DNA from: Candidatus Epulonipiscium sp.
GTDB taxonomy: Bacteria; Bacillota_A; Clostridia; Lachnospirales; Cellulosilyticaceae
Direction of reading: 5' to 3'
Length of the DNA: 64,000 nt
Assembly (NCBI GenBank): GCA_012841565.1
Contig: DUUM01000314.1
Span: 1 to 64,000, forward strand
Shown: positions 53,275-62,102 of the stretch, piece by piece
Position numbering within the stretch: position 1 is the stretch's first letter
Layout: each line of letters opens with the position of its first letter
Program-made: the position numbers and the translations under genes
Notes under the pieces: model-generated
Seen by the model: the letters and a program-made list of their open reading frames with translations, nothing else
What the model was told of the DNA's origin: nothing
The model's database searches: none

Positions 53275-54429
53275 TTATCTATTTAATGCTATTTTTCCAA
53301 CTTGCTGCCCTTGGAGTATAATTTGATTCTTTTCATTATAAATTGATATAGTCTCTAGAAGAGTTCCCTCCATATTAACTTTAATAACGTCTGATGTATA
53401 ATTTAGAATTTGAATTTTTATAGTCGGCATTTTTTCCATGATTTTTTGAATTTTAGAATTAATACTTATGCTAGGGTCCTTAACCTTTATATTTATTTCT
53501 TGTTCTTGTTCTTTGCCATCAGCATCTCGTATCAAACAAGTGTACCCATCTTCTCGTACAGTGAGTATAAATGTTATATCTTTTTCACTTGTCATTCCTG
53601 CGTAAACAGAATCTTTACCTGGACTATATCCACTAAAACTATAGTTGTCTCCTGAGCGAAGTATATCCGTTAAGTATATTTCAAAATGTGTGTGATCTTT
53701 TGGCCGCTCATTAGATCCCATATGACTCGTTTCCTGATTAGATTGGACAAGTTTATCTCCCGCTTCTTTACTGGGTCTTAAGAACACATTATCCGCCCCA
53801 TTTGAAAATCCCATAAAGTTCGGATACGCTTCCTTGTTACCACTATCCATATAATGCAATGATAATAGCATGTTAACTTTTACAGTGTCTCCTGATACTG
53901 TAAAAGCTCCACTTTCATCTTTTTCCTCCTGAATGCTATTATCGATTGAAAAACGATCCACTGTTACCATGTAATCCGATCGACTCATCTCTTCTAGAAA
54001 TTGGGTTACATCAGAATATGGTGCTGTAAATGTAATTGTCATTGGAATGGTGTTATAGGTACTTGTCCCCTTTTCTTCTATGATGGAATCTCCCATTAAT
54101 ACTTGGATATCTTGAAAGTCATAAGCGTCGATATAGTTCACTATTTCCATCATCATTGTCATAGACATTTGGTGATGCGGCACTTTATTGTTCAACGCTT
54201 GGGTTTCCATGACCTTATCATTAAGTTCTTTTTTTATTTTGGGTAGTTCTTGTACTTTTTGTTCTAAAAAGGTAAGTTGTGTTTTCCTGACTTCATTTTC
54301 ATCTTTAAATAGTTGAATGGTTTCTAGCTGTGGCGGTAATATGAATAGAATATAATAAGAGACTCCCGTTATAAAAATTATACTCACTAGAATCATTCGT
54401 AATTTAATATTCTTTTTTATATAACTCAT
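53275..54429 (-). CDS. pilO: PilO-like inner-membrane alignment protein
   Basis: The 384-aa protein has one N-terminal membrane helix (ILVSIIFITGVSYYILFILPP), a coiled coil (ENEVRKTQLTFLEQKVQEL) and a ferredoxin-like PilO domain (IPMTITFTAPYSDVTQFLEEMSRSDYMVTV... in pieces). It is longer than typical PilO because of a C-terminal extension of about 150 residues. It overlaps pilN by four bases, the usual pilM-N-O order, and would link the assembly platform to the outer structures. Confidence 0.88.
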   Translation of the reverse strand: MSYIKKNIKLRMILVSIIFITGVSYYILFILPPQLETIQLFKDENEVRKTQLTFLEQKVQELPKIKKELNDKVMETQALNNKVPHHQMSMTMMMEIVNYIDAYDFQDIQVLMGDSIIEEKGTSTYNTIPMTITFTAPYSDVTQFLEEMSRSDYMVTVDRFSIDNSIQEEKDESGAFTVSGDTVKVNMLLSLHYMDSGNKEAYPNFMGFSNGADNVFLRPSKEAGDKLVQSNQETSHMGSNERPKDHTHFEIYLTDILRSGDNYSFSGYSPGKDSVYAGMTSEKDITFILTVREDGYTCLIRDADGKEQEQEINIKVKDPSISINSKIQKIMEKMPTIKIQILNYTSDVIKVNMEGTLLETISIYNEKNQIILQGQQVGKIALNR

Positions 54430-55025
54430 AAAGCGTCTTCACCACCACTATCATCTGATTCTTCTACATCTTCTCGAAAAGGTTTCAGTCGTATATCTAT
54501 ATCGTACTCAATTTTCCACTTAATATCTTGATCACTATTTGGGCTCGTTGTATAAGTAATTTCTTGGAACTGCTGTGTATTATGAAGTCCCCCTATATAC
54601 TGTGCGATACTAGCTATATTTTGAGCACTTCCCCTAATATTTGTCGTATTTGATGGTCCGTCAATGGTTATTTGATTGATTCGTATTCCTCCAGGAGCAT
54701 TGGCTACAATAATATCCAATGTTTGTCTTGAAGCATGTGAGGGTTTATTCATTTCTTTAAGATTCTGCTCTACCTGGGATTTTTCTTTTTCCACTAATGC
54801 AATCTCTTCAATCATATTTTTTATATCTGCTAATACTTCACTACTTAGTTTAGCATCTAATGCCACTTGCTCTTTTTCTGCCATTTTAATTTGATGTAAT
54901 GGCAGATAGATAAGATGAGACAATCCTATAATAACTAATATCCCTGCGCTTATTCCCCCACCAATATACCATCTGCGCTTAAAAGATTGCTTATACTGTA
55001 AGGGTACTAAGTTAATATGATTCAT
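54426..55025 (-). CDS. pilN: PilN-like inner-membrane assembly protein
   Basis: The 199-aa protein begins MNHINLVPLQYKQSFKRRW, where INLVP is the conserved PilN segment that docks into PilM. One membrane helix follows (GISAGILVIIGLSHLIYLPL), then a coiled coil and a small domain (GGIRINQITIDGPSNTTNI). Start 55025 is favoured by GGGGGTGAAGGA. The tail is acidic (EESDDSGGEDAL). Confidence 0.92.
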   Translation of the reverse strand: MNHINLVPLQYKQSFKRRWYIGGGISAGILVIIGLSHLIYLPLHQIKMAEKEQVALDAKLSSEVLADIKNMIEEIALVEKEKSQVEQNLKEMNKPSHASRQTLDIIVANAPGGIRINQITIDGPSNTTNIRGSAQNIASIAQYIGGLHNTQQFQEITYTTSPNSDQDIKWKIEYDIDIRLKPFREDVEESDDSGGEDAL

Positions 55026-55029
55026 TCCT

Positions 55030-56100
55030 TCACCCCCAAAATTCATTAACAATGCCTAATATGTTGATGTAATATGCACTTTGTTTTTCAAATTCAGCAT
55101 CACCTTGGATGTGAGTTTGATTTAGCTCTATTCCAGATACACAAGGAATACCAAGTAAATCTGTTACATACTTGCCTATATTTTTTAAATAAGATCCGCC
55201 ACCAATCATATATATTTTTTCTATGGCCTTATTTTTACCGCGTGAAAAGTGAAATTGTAAGAAACGTTGAATTTCTGCCACCAATTGATACTGGATCATA
55301 GGTTTAATAACTGAGCTAATATACTGCCCGTATTGTTCATCTTCTATCTCATCTTCATATATGCCTGCATACTGAGTCTTAAATGTTTCTATAGCTTCTG
55401 TATTTTTTGTCCCAAACTCACGCGTCATTAGGGGGTTAATGGCATCAAGTCCAAAGGGTATATCCCTATTTAGAACACCTATACCATCTGAAACAATTGT
55501 TACGGTAGTGGATGTTCCACCTATATCAATAACCATTATTTCGTGTTCATTTATAGCTGTAATTGGACTTTCTTTTAAGAACAAATGGGTAATAGCATCA
55601 GAAGCAATATTAATCGATCTCATTCTCATTTTCAGCCGGGTTGCAACGTCCAGTAATGGATATATAATCTTATTAGGCGCTGCTACAATGAGTAATTCCT
55701 GCTCTTGACCCTCCACTTGGGTTTCTTGGGCTTTTTGAACCACTTTATATGTAACCTGGTACGCCTCAATATCAACTAATAGGTGTTCTTGATATTGCAA
55801 TGCTAGTATGGCCTCCATATCCTTTTTAGGCATTTCATCCATTCTAATATCGCGGGTAATGATTTCACTGCTTTTTATAACAGCTACAATATCTTTAGAT
55901 TTATATTTTCCTTTTTTTATTTCTTCATTGATAATGTTATAAATGCTTTCTGAGTCCATAATAATCCCATCACAAACAATGCCTTCGGGAGTTGGAATTA
56001 TGCGTGACTTTTCAATCATAAGCTGCATACCTTGTTTTCTACACTCTAATAATTTGATGTTTGCATTTCCAATCTCTAATCCTAAAATATACTGTGCCAT
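55030..56100 (-). CDS. pilM: PilM-like actin-fold pilus assembly ATPase
   Basis: PilM (356 aa) is a cytoplasmic FtsA/actin-like protein that recruits PilN. Visible features are the N-terminal GLEIGNANIKLLECRKQG, the second phosphate loop EIMVIDIGGTSTTVTIVSDG (about 183-202) and the adenosine motif YMIGGGSYLKNIG. It lies after a minor pilin and before pilN. Confidence 0.94.
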   Translation of the reverse strand: MAQYILGLEIGNANIKLLECRKQGMQLMIEKSRIIPTPEGIVCDGIIMDSESIYNIINEEIKKGKYKSKDIVAVIKSSEIITRDIRMDEMPKKDMEAILALQYQEHLLVDIEAYQVTYKVVQKAQETQVEGQEQELLIVAAPNKIIYPLLDVATRLKMRMRSINIASDAITHLFLKESPITAINEHEIMVIDIGGTSTTVTIVSDGIGVLNRDIPFGLDAINPLMTREFGTKNTEAIETFKTQYAGIYEDEIEDEQYGQYISSVIKPMIQYQLVAEIQRFLQFHFSRGKNKAIEKIYMIGGGSYLKNIGKYVTDLLGIPCVSGIELNQTHIQGDAEFEKQSAYYINILGIVNEFWG

Positions 56101-56117
56101 TAGACCCTACTTTCTTG

Positions 56118-56642
56118 CTATGGTATGTTTTTCATATATTTCAAATTCACAGTTGTTCCCACTGTGATCCTTTGTTCCGGCATAGCCTTATTACCCGCTT
56201 GTTCAACCTCTATAACGAAATCATACAATTGATCCTTGCGTTTGACTGTAAAACCAATAATATGACTTGAGATTTCATTCCCTTCAAAACTCACCCTTTT
56301 ATTAGCCTTATCATAAGTTATAATATCCGAGCCTACACTATTATATTGTTTTTTAAAAATAATCTTCTTCACAGTACCTTCCCCATGATCTACTAGCTTA
56401 ACCCCCGGTTCTCCAATTAGGACCTGGCAATAACCAGCTTCATATTTTCGAAAATTATCTGTTAGCTCATTTATAACTAACCGTGCCTCTTCTAAGTTAT
56501 CAGCCTTTTGAGCTGATTTTATATAAGCTTTATGAATAGACAGATAGTTCACCGATAATAATACCAATAATACACCCACTAATCCCAGTACCAAAACAAC
56601 CTCTATTAAGGTATATCCATTGTCTTTTTTAAATGCCTTCAT
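56118..56642 (-). CDS. Prepilin-type minor pilin, PilW-like
   Basis: A 174-aa protein with the prepilin start KDNGYTLIEVVLVLGLVGVLL, cleaved after Gly and with Glu at +5. The mature domain includes ELTDNFRKYEAGYCQVLIG and IIGFTVKRKDQLYDFVIEVE, typical of PilW/GspJ-like minor pilins. It lies between the prepilin peptidase gene and pilM. Confidence 0.87.
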   Translation of the reverse strand: MKAFKKDNGYTLIEVVLVLGLVGVLLVLLSVNYLSIHKAYIKSAQKADNLEEARLVINELTDNFRKYEAGYCQVLIGEPGVKLVDHGEGTVKKIIFKKQYNSVGSDIITYDKANKRVSFEGNEISSHIIGFTVKRKDQLYDFVIEVEQAGNKAMPEQRITVGTTVNLKYMKNIP

Positions 56643-56657
56643 AATCTATTTCTTTAA

Positions 56658-57428
56658 CTAATGCATGCAATTCATATATATAGTCCATATTACATCTCCC
56701 CACAATGTTCCAATTACTGCCCCTACAGATAAAAATGGGCCAAAAGGAAATAGTTCCTGCTTTTTTCTCCTTAATATGAGTATCCCATAAAACGAACCAA
56801 CTATTACAGCAATAAAAATCGTAAAAAAGGCATGCTTACTGCCAGTAAACAACCCAATCATGGCTAGTAGTTTTAAGTCTCCCATTCCCATTCCATCCTT
56901 TTTAAAAACCAAAAGAGAAAATATTATAATAAGACCAATCATACCTCCACCTACAATGAACCCCACAATCCCTTGTACTATAATTATCCTCTCTTTCATA
57001 TACAAAGCTTGTAGCATCAGATAGATTATGCCTACACTTGTTCCAAAAACAATTAAAGAATTAGGAATACGCATGGTATAGTAATCAATGACTGCGACAG
57101 TTAAAAGAGTAGAGAATAATACGCCTAAGGCGGCTGATGTAAGACCTATTCCAAAGTAATGATAGATAAGTATATACAGCACACCATTGATCATTTCAAT
57201 AAACGGATACTGAATCGAAATCTTCGCACCACAGTATCTGCACCTTCCTCTAAGGGCTACATAACTTAAGATTGGAATTAAATCTAAAGGCCTTAAATTA
57301 TGTTTACAACTTGTGCAATGGGACCCTGGATAATTAAGGCTTTCTTTTTTGGGGATTCTATATATACAGACGTTTAAAAAGCTGCCTATTATGGCGCCTA
57401 AAACGGCAACCATGACATATTCTATCAT
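56658..57428 (-). CDS. pilD: Prepilin peptidase and N-methyltransferase
   Basis: PilD (256 aa) cleaves and methylates prepilins. The zinc-binding cytoplasmic domain shows CTSCKHNLRPLDLIP and CRYCGAKIS, the first catalytic Asp is in VIDYYTMRIPN and the second in the GMGMGDLK (GxGD) motif. About seven membrane helices are present. All prepilins in this cluster carry its recognition signature. Confidence 0.97.
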   Translation of the reverse strand: MIEYVMVAVLGAIIGSFLNVCIYRIPKKESLNYPGSHCTSCKHNLRPLDLIPILSYVALRGRCRYCGAKISIQYPFIEMINGVLYILIYHYFGIGLTSAALGVLFSTLLTVAVIDYYTMRIPNSLIVFGTSVGIIYLMLQALYMKERIIIVQGIVGFIVGGGMIGLIIIFSLLVFKKDGMGMGDLKLLAMIGLFTGSKHAFFTIFIAVIVGSFYGILILRRKKQELFPFGPFLSVGAVIGTLWGDVIWTIYMNCMH

Positions 57429-57445
57429 CGTAACCTCCTTTCAAA

Positions 57446-57475
57446 ATAAGCAGATATCTGGTGATATCTGCTTAT
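57446..57475 (-). terminator. Hairpin attenuator between the major pilin gene and pilD
   Basis: ATAAGCAGATATC and its exact complement form a 13-bp stem around TGGT, followed on the minus strand by TTTTGAAAGG. It lies 15 bases past the pilin stop. A short T-run suggests partial termination, giving more pilin mRNA than downstream mRNA. Confidence 0.75.
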
Positions 57476-57489
57476 GATATAATTTAATA

Positions 57490-57957
57490 CTACTCTCCAT
57501 TTATCCACTCTTTATCAGACACAGCCATTTTTTTAGCCTCAAGCAATTCATTATCAGCTACCTTTAATTCTAAATGTTCCTTTTTTGCATTATATAACAC
57601 GGTGGCATTTTTAGACTGTACCCTAATGGTGGTTTTTTGTGAATCCACGGTATTAGAAGCTTTGATATAGTCATCCGCTACCAATTGATCTACAGCAGCA
57701 ATAGGTAGTATAGCTGCTGGTCCTGCAGCTGGTTCCTTTCCTCCAGGAAAAATGCCTTCGTGCTCTGTCATAAATAAATCAATTTGTGTTTGAACTTGCT
57801 TAAGTGTACTAATGTCTGCTCTTAATTTTGACTTTCTCGATAAACTTGTAAATGATGGTACTAAAATAGCTGATAGAATTCCTATAATAGCAATAACGAT
57901 AATAAGTTCTATCATGGTAAAACCTAGCTCTGACCTAATACTCATTCTATCTTTCAT
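57490..57957 (-). CDS. pilA: Major type IV pilin candidate (PilA/ComGC-like)
   Basis: The 155-aa prepilin has RSELGFTMIELIIVIAIIGIL, the canonical class III signal with Gly-Phe cleavage and Glu5, followed by the long N-terminal helix. The globular part includes KQVQTQIDLFMTEHEGIFPGG and a Pro/Ala-rich loop. It is upstream of an attenuator-like hairpin and next to pilC and pilD, fitting the main structural subunit. No disulfide-forming cysteines are present. Confidence 0.9.
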   Translation of the reverse strand: MKDRMSIRSELGFTMIELIIVIAIIGILSAILVPSFTSLSRKSKLRADISTLKQVQTQIDLFMTEHEGIFPGGKEPAAGPAAILPIAAVDQLVADDYIKASNTVDSQKTTIRVQSKNATVLYNAKKEHLELKVADNELLEAKKMAVSDKEWINGE

Positions 57958-57995
57958 TTTAATTTCATATCTCCTTTTTCATTGTTTACACTTTT

Positions 57996-59210
57996 TCACA
58001 TTATTTCTGTTGCTAGTGTAAACGTTGGTAAAATCACCGCAATCATAATTCCCCCAACTAAAAATGCAATTATAAACATTAAAATTGGTTCAATTAGAAC
58101 TGTTAACTGTTCTATGGCTGTTTCTACTTCTAAATTATAATATTCGGCTGTTTTTCCTAGCATTTCATCTAATGCCCCTGTTTCTTCCCCGATACGGAGC
58201 ATACTAATCATCATGGATGGGTATATTTTACTCATTTCTAAAGAACTAGAAATAGTACGCCCTTCTCTTACATCCTTTAAAGTGATCTCCATTTCTGCTT
58301 TAACTACGGAATTGGATAAAACATCTTTTACAATTTCTAAAGATTGAAATACCGGGACACCTGCTGTTACAAGTAAAGCTAGTGTTTCTGAAAATAACGC
58401 TGTGATTGTTTTTTTATTTAAACTACCTACAATGGGTATCCATAAGAACATTTTATTAAAAAATATTTTCCCTCTTGCACTTTGCTTAAAGAATATTAAT
58501 CCTATAATTATAAAGGCCATCCCCATTAACATCATTGCCCAATTTACCTGCATCCATTCACTTATTAGAATAATTATTTGCGTAGCCATAGGTAAAGGGA
58601 TTTCTGTATCTTGAAATATTTCTACAAAGCCAGGAATAACAAATACCATTAAAACTGGAATAACGATAGATACTGTTATTAAAACAAGAATAGGATAAGT
58701 CATTGCCTTCTTTAATAGACGTTTTAAGTTCATCTGTTTTTCATAGTGAATAGCCATTTTTTTCATCACTTGATTTAGAAAACCAGAGGCCTCACCACTC
58801 TTAATCATATTAATTAAAAGGTCTGGAAATTCTTTATGTCTAGCCATTGCATCTGATAAGTTACTGCCCTTTTGGACATCCTTATTAATTTGCTGAATTT
58901 TTTTTTGAAGTGTACGGTTTTGTGCTTGTTCTCCTAAAATCTGTAGTGCCCCACCAATACTAATACCTGCTTCTATCATAACTGCAAATTGTTTGCATAA
59001 AAACGCAATATCTTGTGTTTTTATTTTGGGTTGAAACAGGGGTATGTCTTTTAAATCTGTTGTCATTGCAGTTTTTTTAGCAACAGATAAAGGCACCATT
59101 TTATTGCTAATTAAATACTGATTTGCATGGTTTTTAGATTCAAATTTTCCTTCAGATTTTATGATTTTCTTTGTACCTATTTTACGTGCTTTATATAAAT
59201 AATTTTCTAT
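57996..59210 (-). CDS. pilC: PilC inner-membrane platform protein, apparent ATA start
   Basis: PilC (404 aa) is the polytopic platform on which pilin is assembled. The two T2SSF repeats are clear (QFAVMIEAGISIGGALQIL and SETLALLVTAGVPVFQSLEI), each followed by membrane helices. The first ATG (59099) would remove the family's N-terminal segment. Upstream, ENYLYKARKIGTKKIIKSEG continues in frame, matching other PilC starts, but contains no ATG, GTG or TTG. An ATA at 59210, six bases after AGGGGTGA, is the best candidate start. Confidence 0.85.
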   Translation of the reverse strand: MENYLYKARKIGTKKIIKSEGKFESKNHANQYLISNKMVPLSVAKKTAMTTDLKDIPLFQPKIKTQDIAFLCKQFAVMIEAGISIGGALQILGEQAQNRTLQKKIQQINKDVQKGSNLSDAMARHKEFPDLLINMIKSGEASGFLNQVMKKMAIHYEKQMNLKRLLKKAMTYPILVLITVSIVIPVLMVFVIPGFVEIFQDTEIPLPMATQIIILISEWMQVNWAMMLMGMAFIIIGLIFFKQSARGKIFFNKMFLWIPIVGSLNKKTITALFSETLALLVTAGVPVFQSLEIVKDVLSNSVVKAEMEITLKDVREGRTISSSLEMSKIYPSMMISMLRIGEETGALDEMLGKTAEYYNLEVETAIEQLTVLIEPILMFIIAFLVGGIMIAVILPTFTLATEIM

Positions 59211-59222
59211 ATTGGTTCACCC

Positions 59223-60908
59223 CTATAGTTCATATGTAACTCTGAGCATTTCATGAACTGTTGTATTACCTTCTAGTACATTCCAACGTGTATTCTCTTG
59301 TAATGTACGCATTCCTGCTTTAATTGCTTTCTTGCGAAGTTCTTCAGATGTTTGTTTATTCTTAGATATAAAATCTTGCATATGCATATCTATGACAAAA
59401 ACCTCGTGAACTGCAAATCTGCCCTCATATCCTGATTGATTACAGCTTTGACATCCTTTACCTATATAAAGTGTCGCATCTAGCGGTATCTGTGTTAGGT
59501 GATGCTCTTCCATGGTTATTATATATATTTCCTTGCAATTTTTACATATTCTTCTGACTAACCTCTGAGCAATAACGCCTCTAACTGAAGAACCAATCAT
59601 ATAAGGTTGTGATCCCATATCGATTAATCGATTAATAGAACTTGTTGCATCATTGGTATGTAATGTACTCATAACAAGATGCCCTGTAATAGCTGACCGT
59701 ATTGCAATTTCACTGGTTTCTAAATCACGCATTTCTCCTACCATAATAACATCAGGATCTTGTCTCAAGATAGACCGGAGTGCATTCGCAAATGTAAGAC
59801 CAGCCCTTACATTAACTGCCACTTGGCTAATCCCTTCTATCATGTTTTCTACTGGGTCCTCTACTGTTATAATATTAATACTGGGGTCATTTATCTCTCT
59901 AAGGGCGGTTGCAAGTGTTGTGGATTTACCACTTCCCGTAGGACCTGTCACTAAAATGATGCCATTGGGCACTTTGAGTAAGGCTCTCACCTTAGCCTCA
60001 TCTGTTGGGTAAAATCCTAGTTGATTTATGGCTAGTCTCATCCCTGTACGATAAAGAATCCGAATAACGACTTTTTCACCATGAATGGTTGGCAGTACAC
60101 TTATCCTTAAGTCTAATTCTTGTTCATCTTTTATCATGGCTATTCTTCCATCTTGGGGAAGGCGTCGTTCTGATATATCTAGGTTTGATAAAATCTTAAT
60201 TCTTGCCGTAATGGCGTTCATTGCACTTATATCTGTTCTTAGCAACTCTGTCATTTGACCATCTATCCTGAGCCGTATGCGTATGTATGTTTCAGATGGT
60301 TCAATATGAATATCTGATGCACCTCTAGAAATGGCCTGGTGAAAAACCGTATCTACGAATTTAACAATTGGAGAATCTGTAATATCCTCCGTCTCTCCTT
60401 CTTTCATTTTATTTGTCGCTATTTTAATGTTATTGGACTCAATCTGAAACTGCTCTGCAATCTTTTGAGTTTTACCTGCACTGTAAACCCTATCAATGGT
60501 CCTACTAATATCAGCAGTGGTAGCCATCATTGGAATAATCTCCATTTTTGTAATAAGTTCTAAATCGCCAATAGCAAATATATTAAGCGGATCACTCATA
60601 GCAACATGTAATGTATTATTTTCACTTCGAATAGGTATCATCATATACCTTTTTGCCAGTGTTTCATTAATAAGGGAAGTGGCTTTAGGATCTAACCAAT
60701 ACCTTGTCAGATCCACATAGGGAATTCCTAGTTGAAATTCTAAAACCTCAAGCATATCTTGTTCTGAAATCCAACCCTTTTCAAGAAATACTGCTTCCAA
60801 TTTTTCTCCTGTAGATTGCTGTATGCCTATTGCCGTATCTAATTGATTTTGGGTAATCATGCCTGTATCTACTAATAAATCGCCCATTCTTTTTTCAGTA
60901 TCTCTCAA
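59223..60908 (-). CDS. pilB: PilB pilus extension ATPase with MshEN domain
   Basis: The 561-aa hexameric ATPase drives pilus extension. The N-terminal MshEN-type domain (RMGDLLVDTGMITQNQLDTA, then GEKLEAVFLEKGWISEQDM) resembles c-di-GMP-binding sequences. The catalytic core shows Walker A GPTGSGKSTTLA, the Asp box TVEDPVE, Walker B SILRQDPDVIMVGEMRD, and the zinc tetracysteine CKNC...CQSC. TTG at 60908 has AGGTGA five bases upstream; ATGs at 60935 and 60926 lack a site, so the start is not certain. Confidence 0.95.
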   Translation of the reverse strand: MRDTEKRMGDLLVDTGMITQNQLDTAIGIQQSTGEKLEAVFLEKGWISEQDMLEVLEFQLGIPYVDLTRYWLDPKATSLINETLAKRYMMIPIRSENNTLHVAMSDPLNIFAIGDLELITKMEIIPMMATTADISRTIDRVYSAGKTQKIAEQFQIESNNIKIATNKMKEGETEDITDSPIVKFVDTVFHQAISRGASDIHIEPSETYIRIRLRIDGQMTELLRTDISAMNAITARIKILSNLDISERRLPQDGRIAMIKDEQELDLRISVLPTIHGEKVVIRILYRTGMRLAINQLGFYPTDEAKVRALLKVPNGIILVTGPTGSGKSTTLATALREINDPSINIITVEDPVENMIEGISQVAVNVRAGLTFANALRSILRQDPDVIMVGEMRDLETSEIAIRSAITGHLVMSTLHTNDATSSINRLIDMGSQPYMIGSSVRGVIAQRLVRRICKNCKEIYIITMEEHHLTQIPLDATLYIGKGCQSCNQSGYEGRFAVHEVFVIDMHMQDFISKNKQTSEELRKKAIKAGMRTLQENTRWNVLEGNTTVHEMLRVTYEL

Positions 60909-60975
60909 GCCATTCACCTGCTTCATTTTTTGCATTTTATAACTTTATATAATTTTGTAACTAGCACATTGCGTC

Positions 60976-61857
60976 TTAGTTAATATTGGGAATCTTAATA
61001 AGCTCTAATTCATAAGATTCTAAGTCAAAGTTTATTGGTTCAGATGACCCACCTATATCTATGAAAGCATAAAGCTTATTTGACACAGTTATCTTTCCTT
61101 TCGCTGAATCTATGCCATGATTATACTTACTGATATTATTTAATGTGGCAGCAGGCTTCATTTTGACATAAACGGCTATTGTATATATATTAGGCACCTT
61201 ATTAGCACCCGTTAAATGACCTAGATTGATAGTTATCGTATTGTTTTCAACACTATAACTTGTTCCTCCTACGGTTTTAGTCTTATGCCCCTCTTTAAGT
61301 TTAACTTTTACATCACTCACAAAATCAAGTAATAAGGCCTTATTATTAGGAATCACCATAATCAGTTGCGCTCCATTCACCTGACTTTCCACTTTCATGG
61401 TCATCTTCATATTAGCCCAGGATAAGGGATGTACATATCCATAACCTGCAATGGTAGGCTTAGATGGATTCCCTAATAAGGGATTCACAGTAATTTGAGA
61501 ATATGCTTGTAAGCCATTTTCTTCTGCTGTAGCAGTAATCATTGCTTGACCTTGTTTAAGGGCTACTACAATGCCATTTTCATTAACAGTAGCTACTGCT
61601 TCATCACTACTACTCCAGGTTACCTTTTTATTAACCACATCATCGGGATCAAACATCACATTTAGGTGTAATGTTTGGGCGACTCGTAGTTCTGCTTCAC
61701 TTAAATGAATACTAATTGCATTCATGTCAGGTGCATAATCACTCTCTACTGCTTGTACTGTGTAAGGTGCTATTACTGATAATAAAAGATTCAGCATTAT
61801 CGCTAATGCTATTAAAAATCTATAACTACCTAAATTGAGTCTTTTCTTATCTGTCAT
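60976..61857 (-). CDS. Secreted Big2-domain protein heading the pilus operon
   Basis: The 293-aa protein has a signal peptide (FLIALAIMLNLLLSVIAPYTVQA), then a bacterial Ig-like group 2 domain (about 45-125: VTWSSSDEAVATVNENGIV, GQAMITATAEENG), and an unassigned C-terminal half with cohesin-like strand patterns (MKMTMKVESQVNGAQLIMVI). Big2 domains are common in surface adhesins. It is the first gene after the operon promoter, 67 bp before pilB, so it may be a pilus-linked adhesin or surface protein. Confidence 0.85.
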   Translation of the reverse strand: MTDKKRLNLGSYRFLIALAIMLNLLLSVIAPYTVQAVESDYAPDMNAISIHLSEAELRVAQTLHLNVMFDPDDVVNKKVTWSSSDEAVATVNENGIVVALKQGQAMITATAEENGLQAYSQITVNPLLGNPSKPTIAGYGYVHPLSWANMKMTMKVESQVNGAQLIMVIPNNKALLLDFVSDVKVKLKEGHKTKTVGGTSYSVENNTITINLGHLTGANKVPNIYTIAVYVKMKPAATLNNISKYNHGIDSAKGKITVSNKLYAFIDIGGSSEPINFDLESYELELIKIPNIN

Positions 61858-61928
61858 TATTACCCACTCTCCTCTTTTCTATACAATAATGTCTTTATGC
61901 ATTTCCCTAATTTGTTTATCTTTGCTAA

Positions 61929-61957
61929 ATTATAGCTTTTATGTAAAAACTAATCAA
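61929..61957 (-). promoter_or_regulatory. Promoter of the type IV pilus operon
   Basis: On the minus strand TTGATT (61952-61957), 17 bases, then TATAAT (61929-61934). Transcription would start near 61922, about 65 bases before the Big2-protein gene. No other strong promoter was noticed in the next 15 kb. Confidence 0.75.
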
Positions 61958-62030
61958 CTCTTATATGTAAACAATCCTCTATTAAGTGCGCCTATTTATT
62001 CCAATGTCTCACTAAAATCATAAAACAAAA

Positions 62031-62066
62031 GGGTAGATACACACTCTGCTGAGTGTGTATCTACCC
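62031..62066 (-). terminator. Terminator after the GGGtGRT gene
   Basis: GGGTAGATACACACTC and its exact complement form a 16-bp stem with a 4-base loop, followed on the minus strand by TTTTGTTTT. It isolates the GGGtGRT pair from the pilus operon promoter. Confidence 0.95.
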
Positions 62067-62102
62067 GTAATATGGCTAACAAACTTATGTTAGCCTATTT
62101 TA

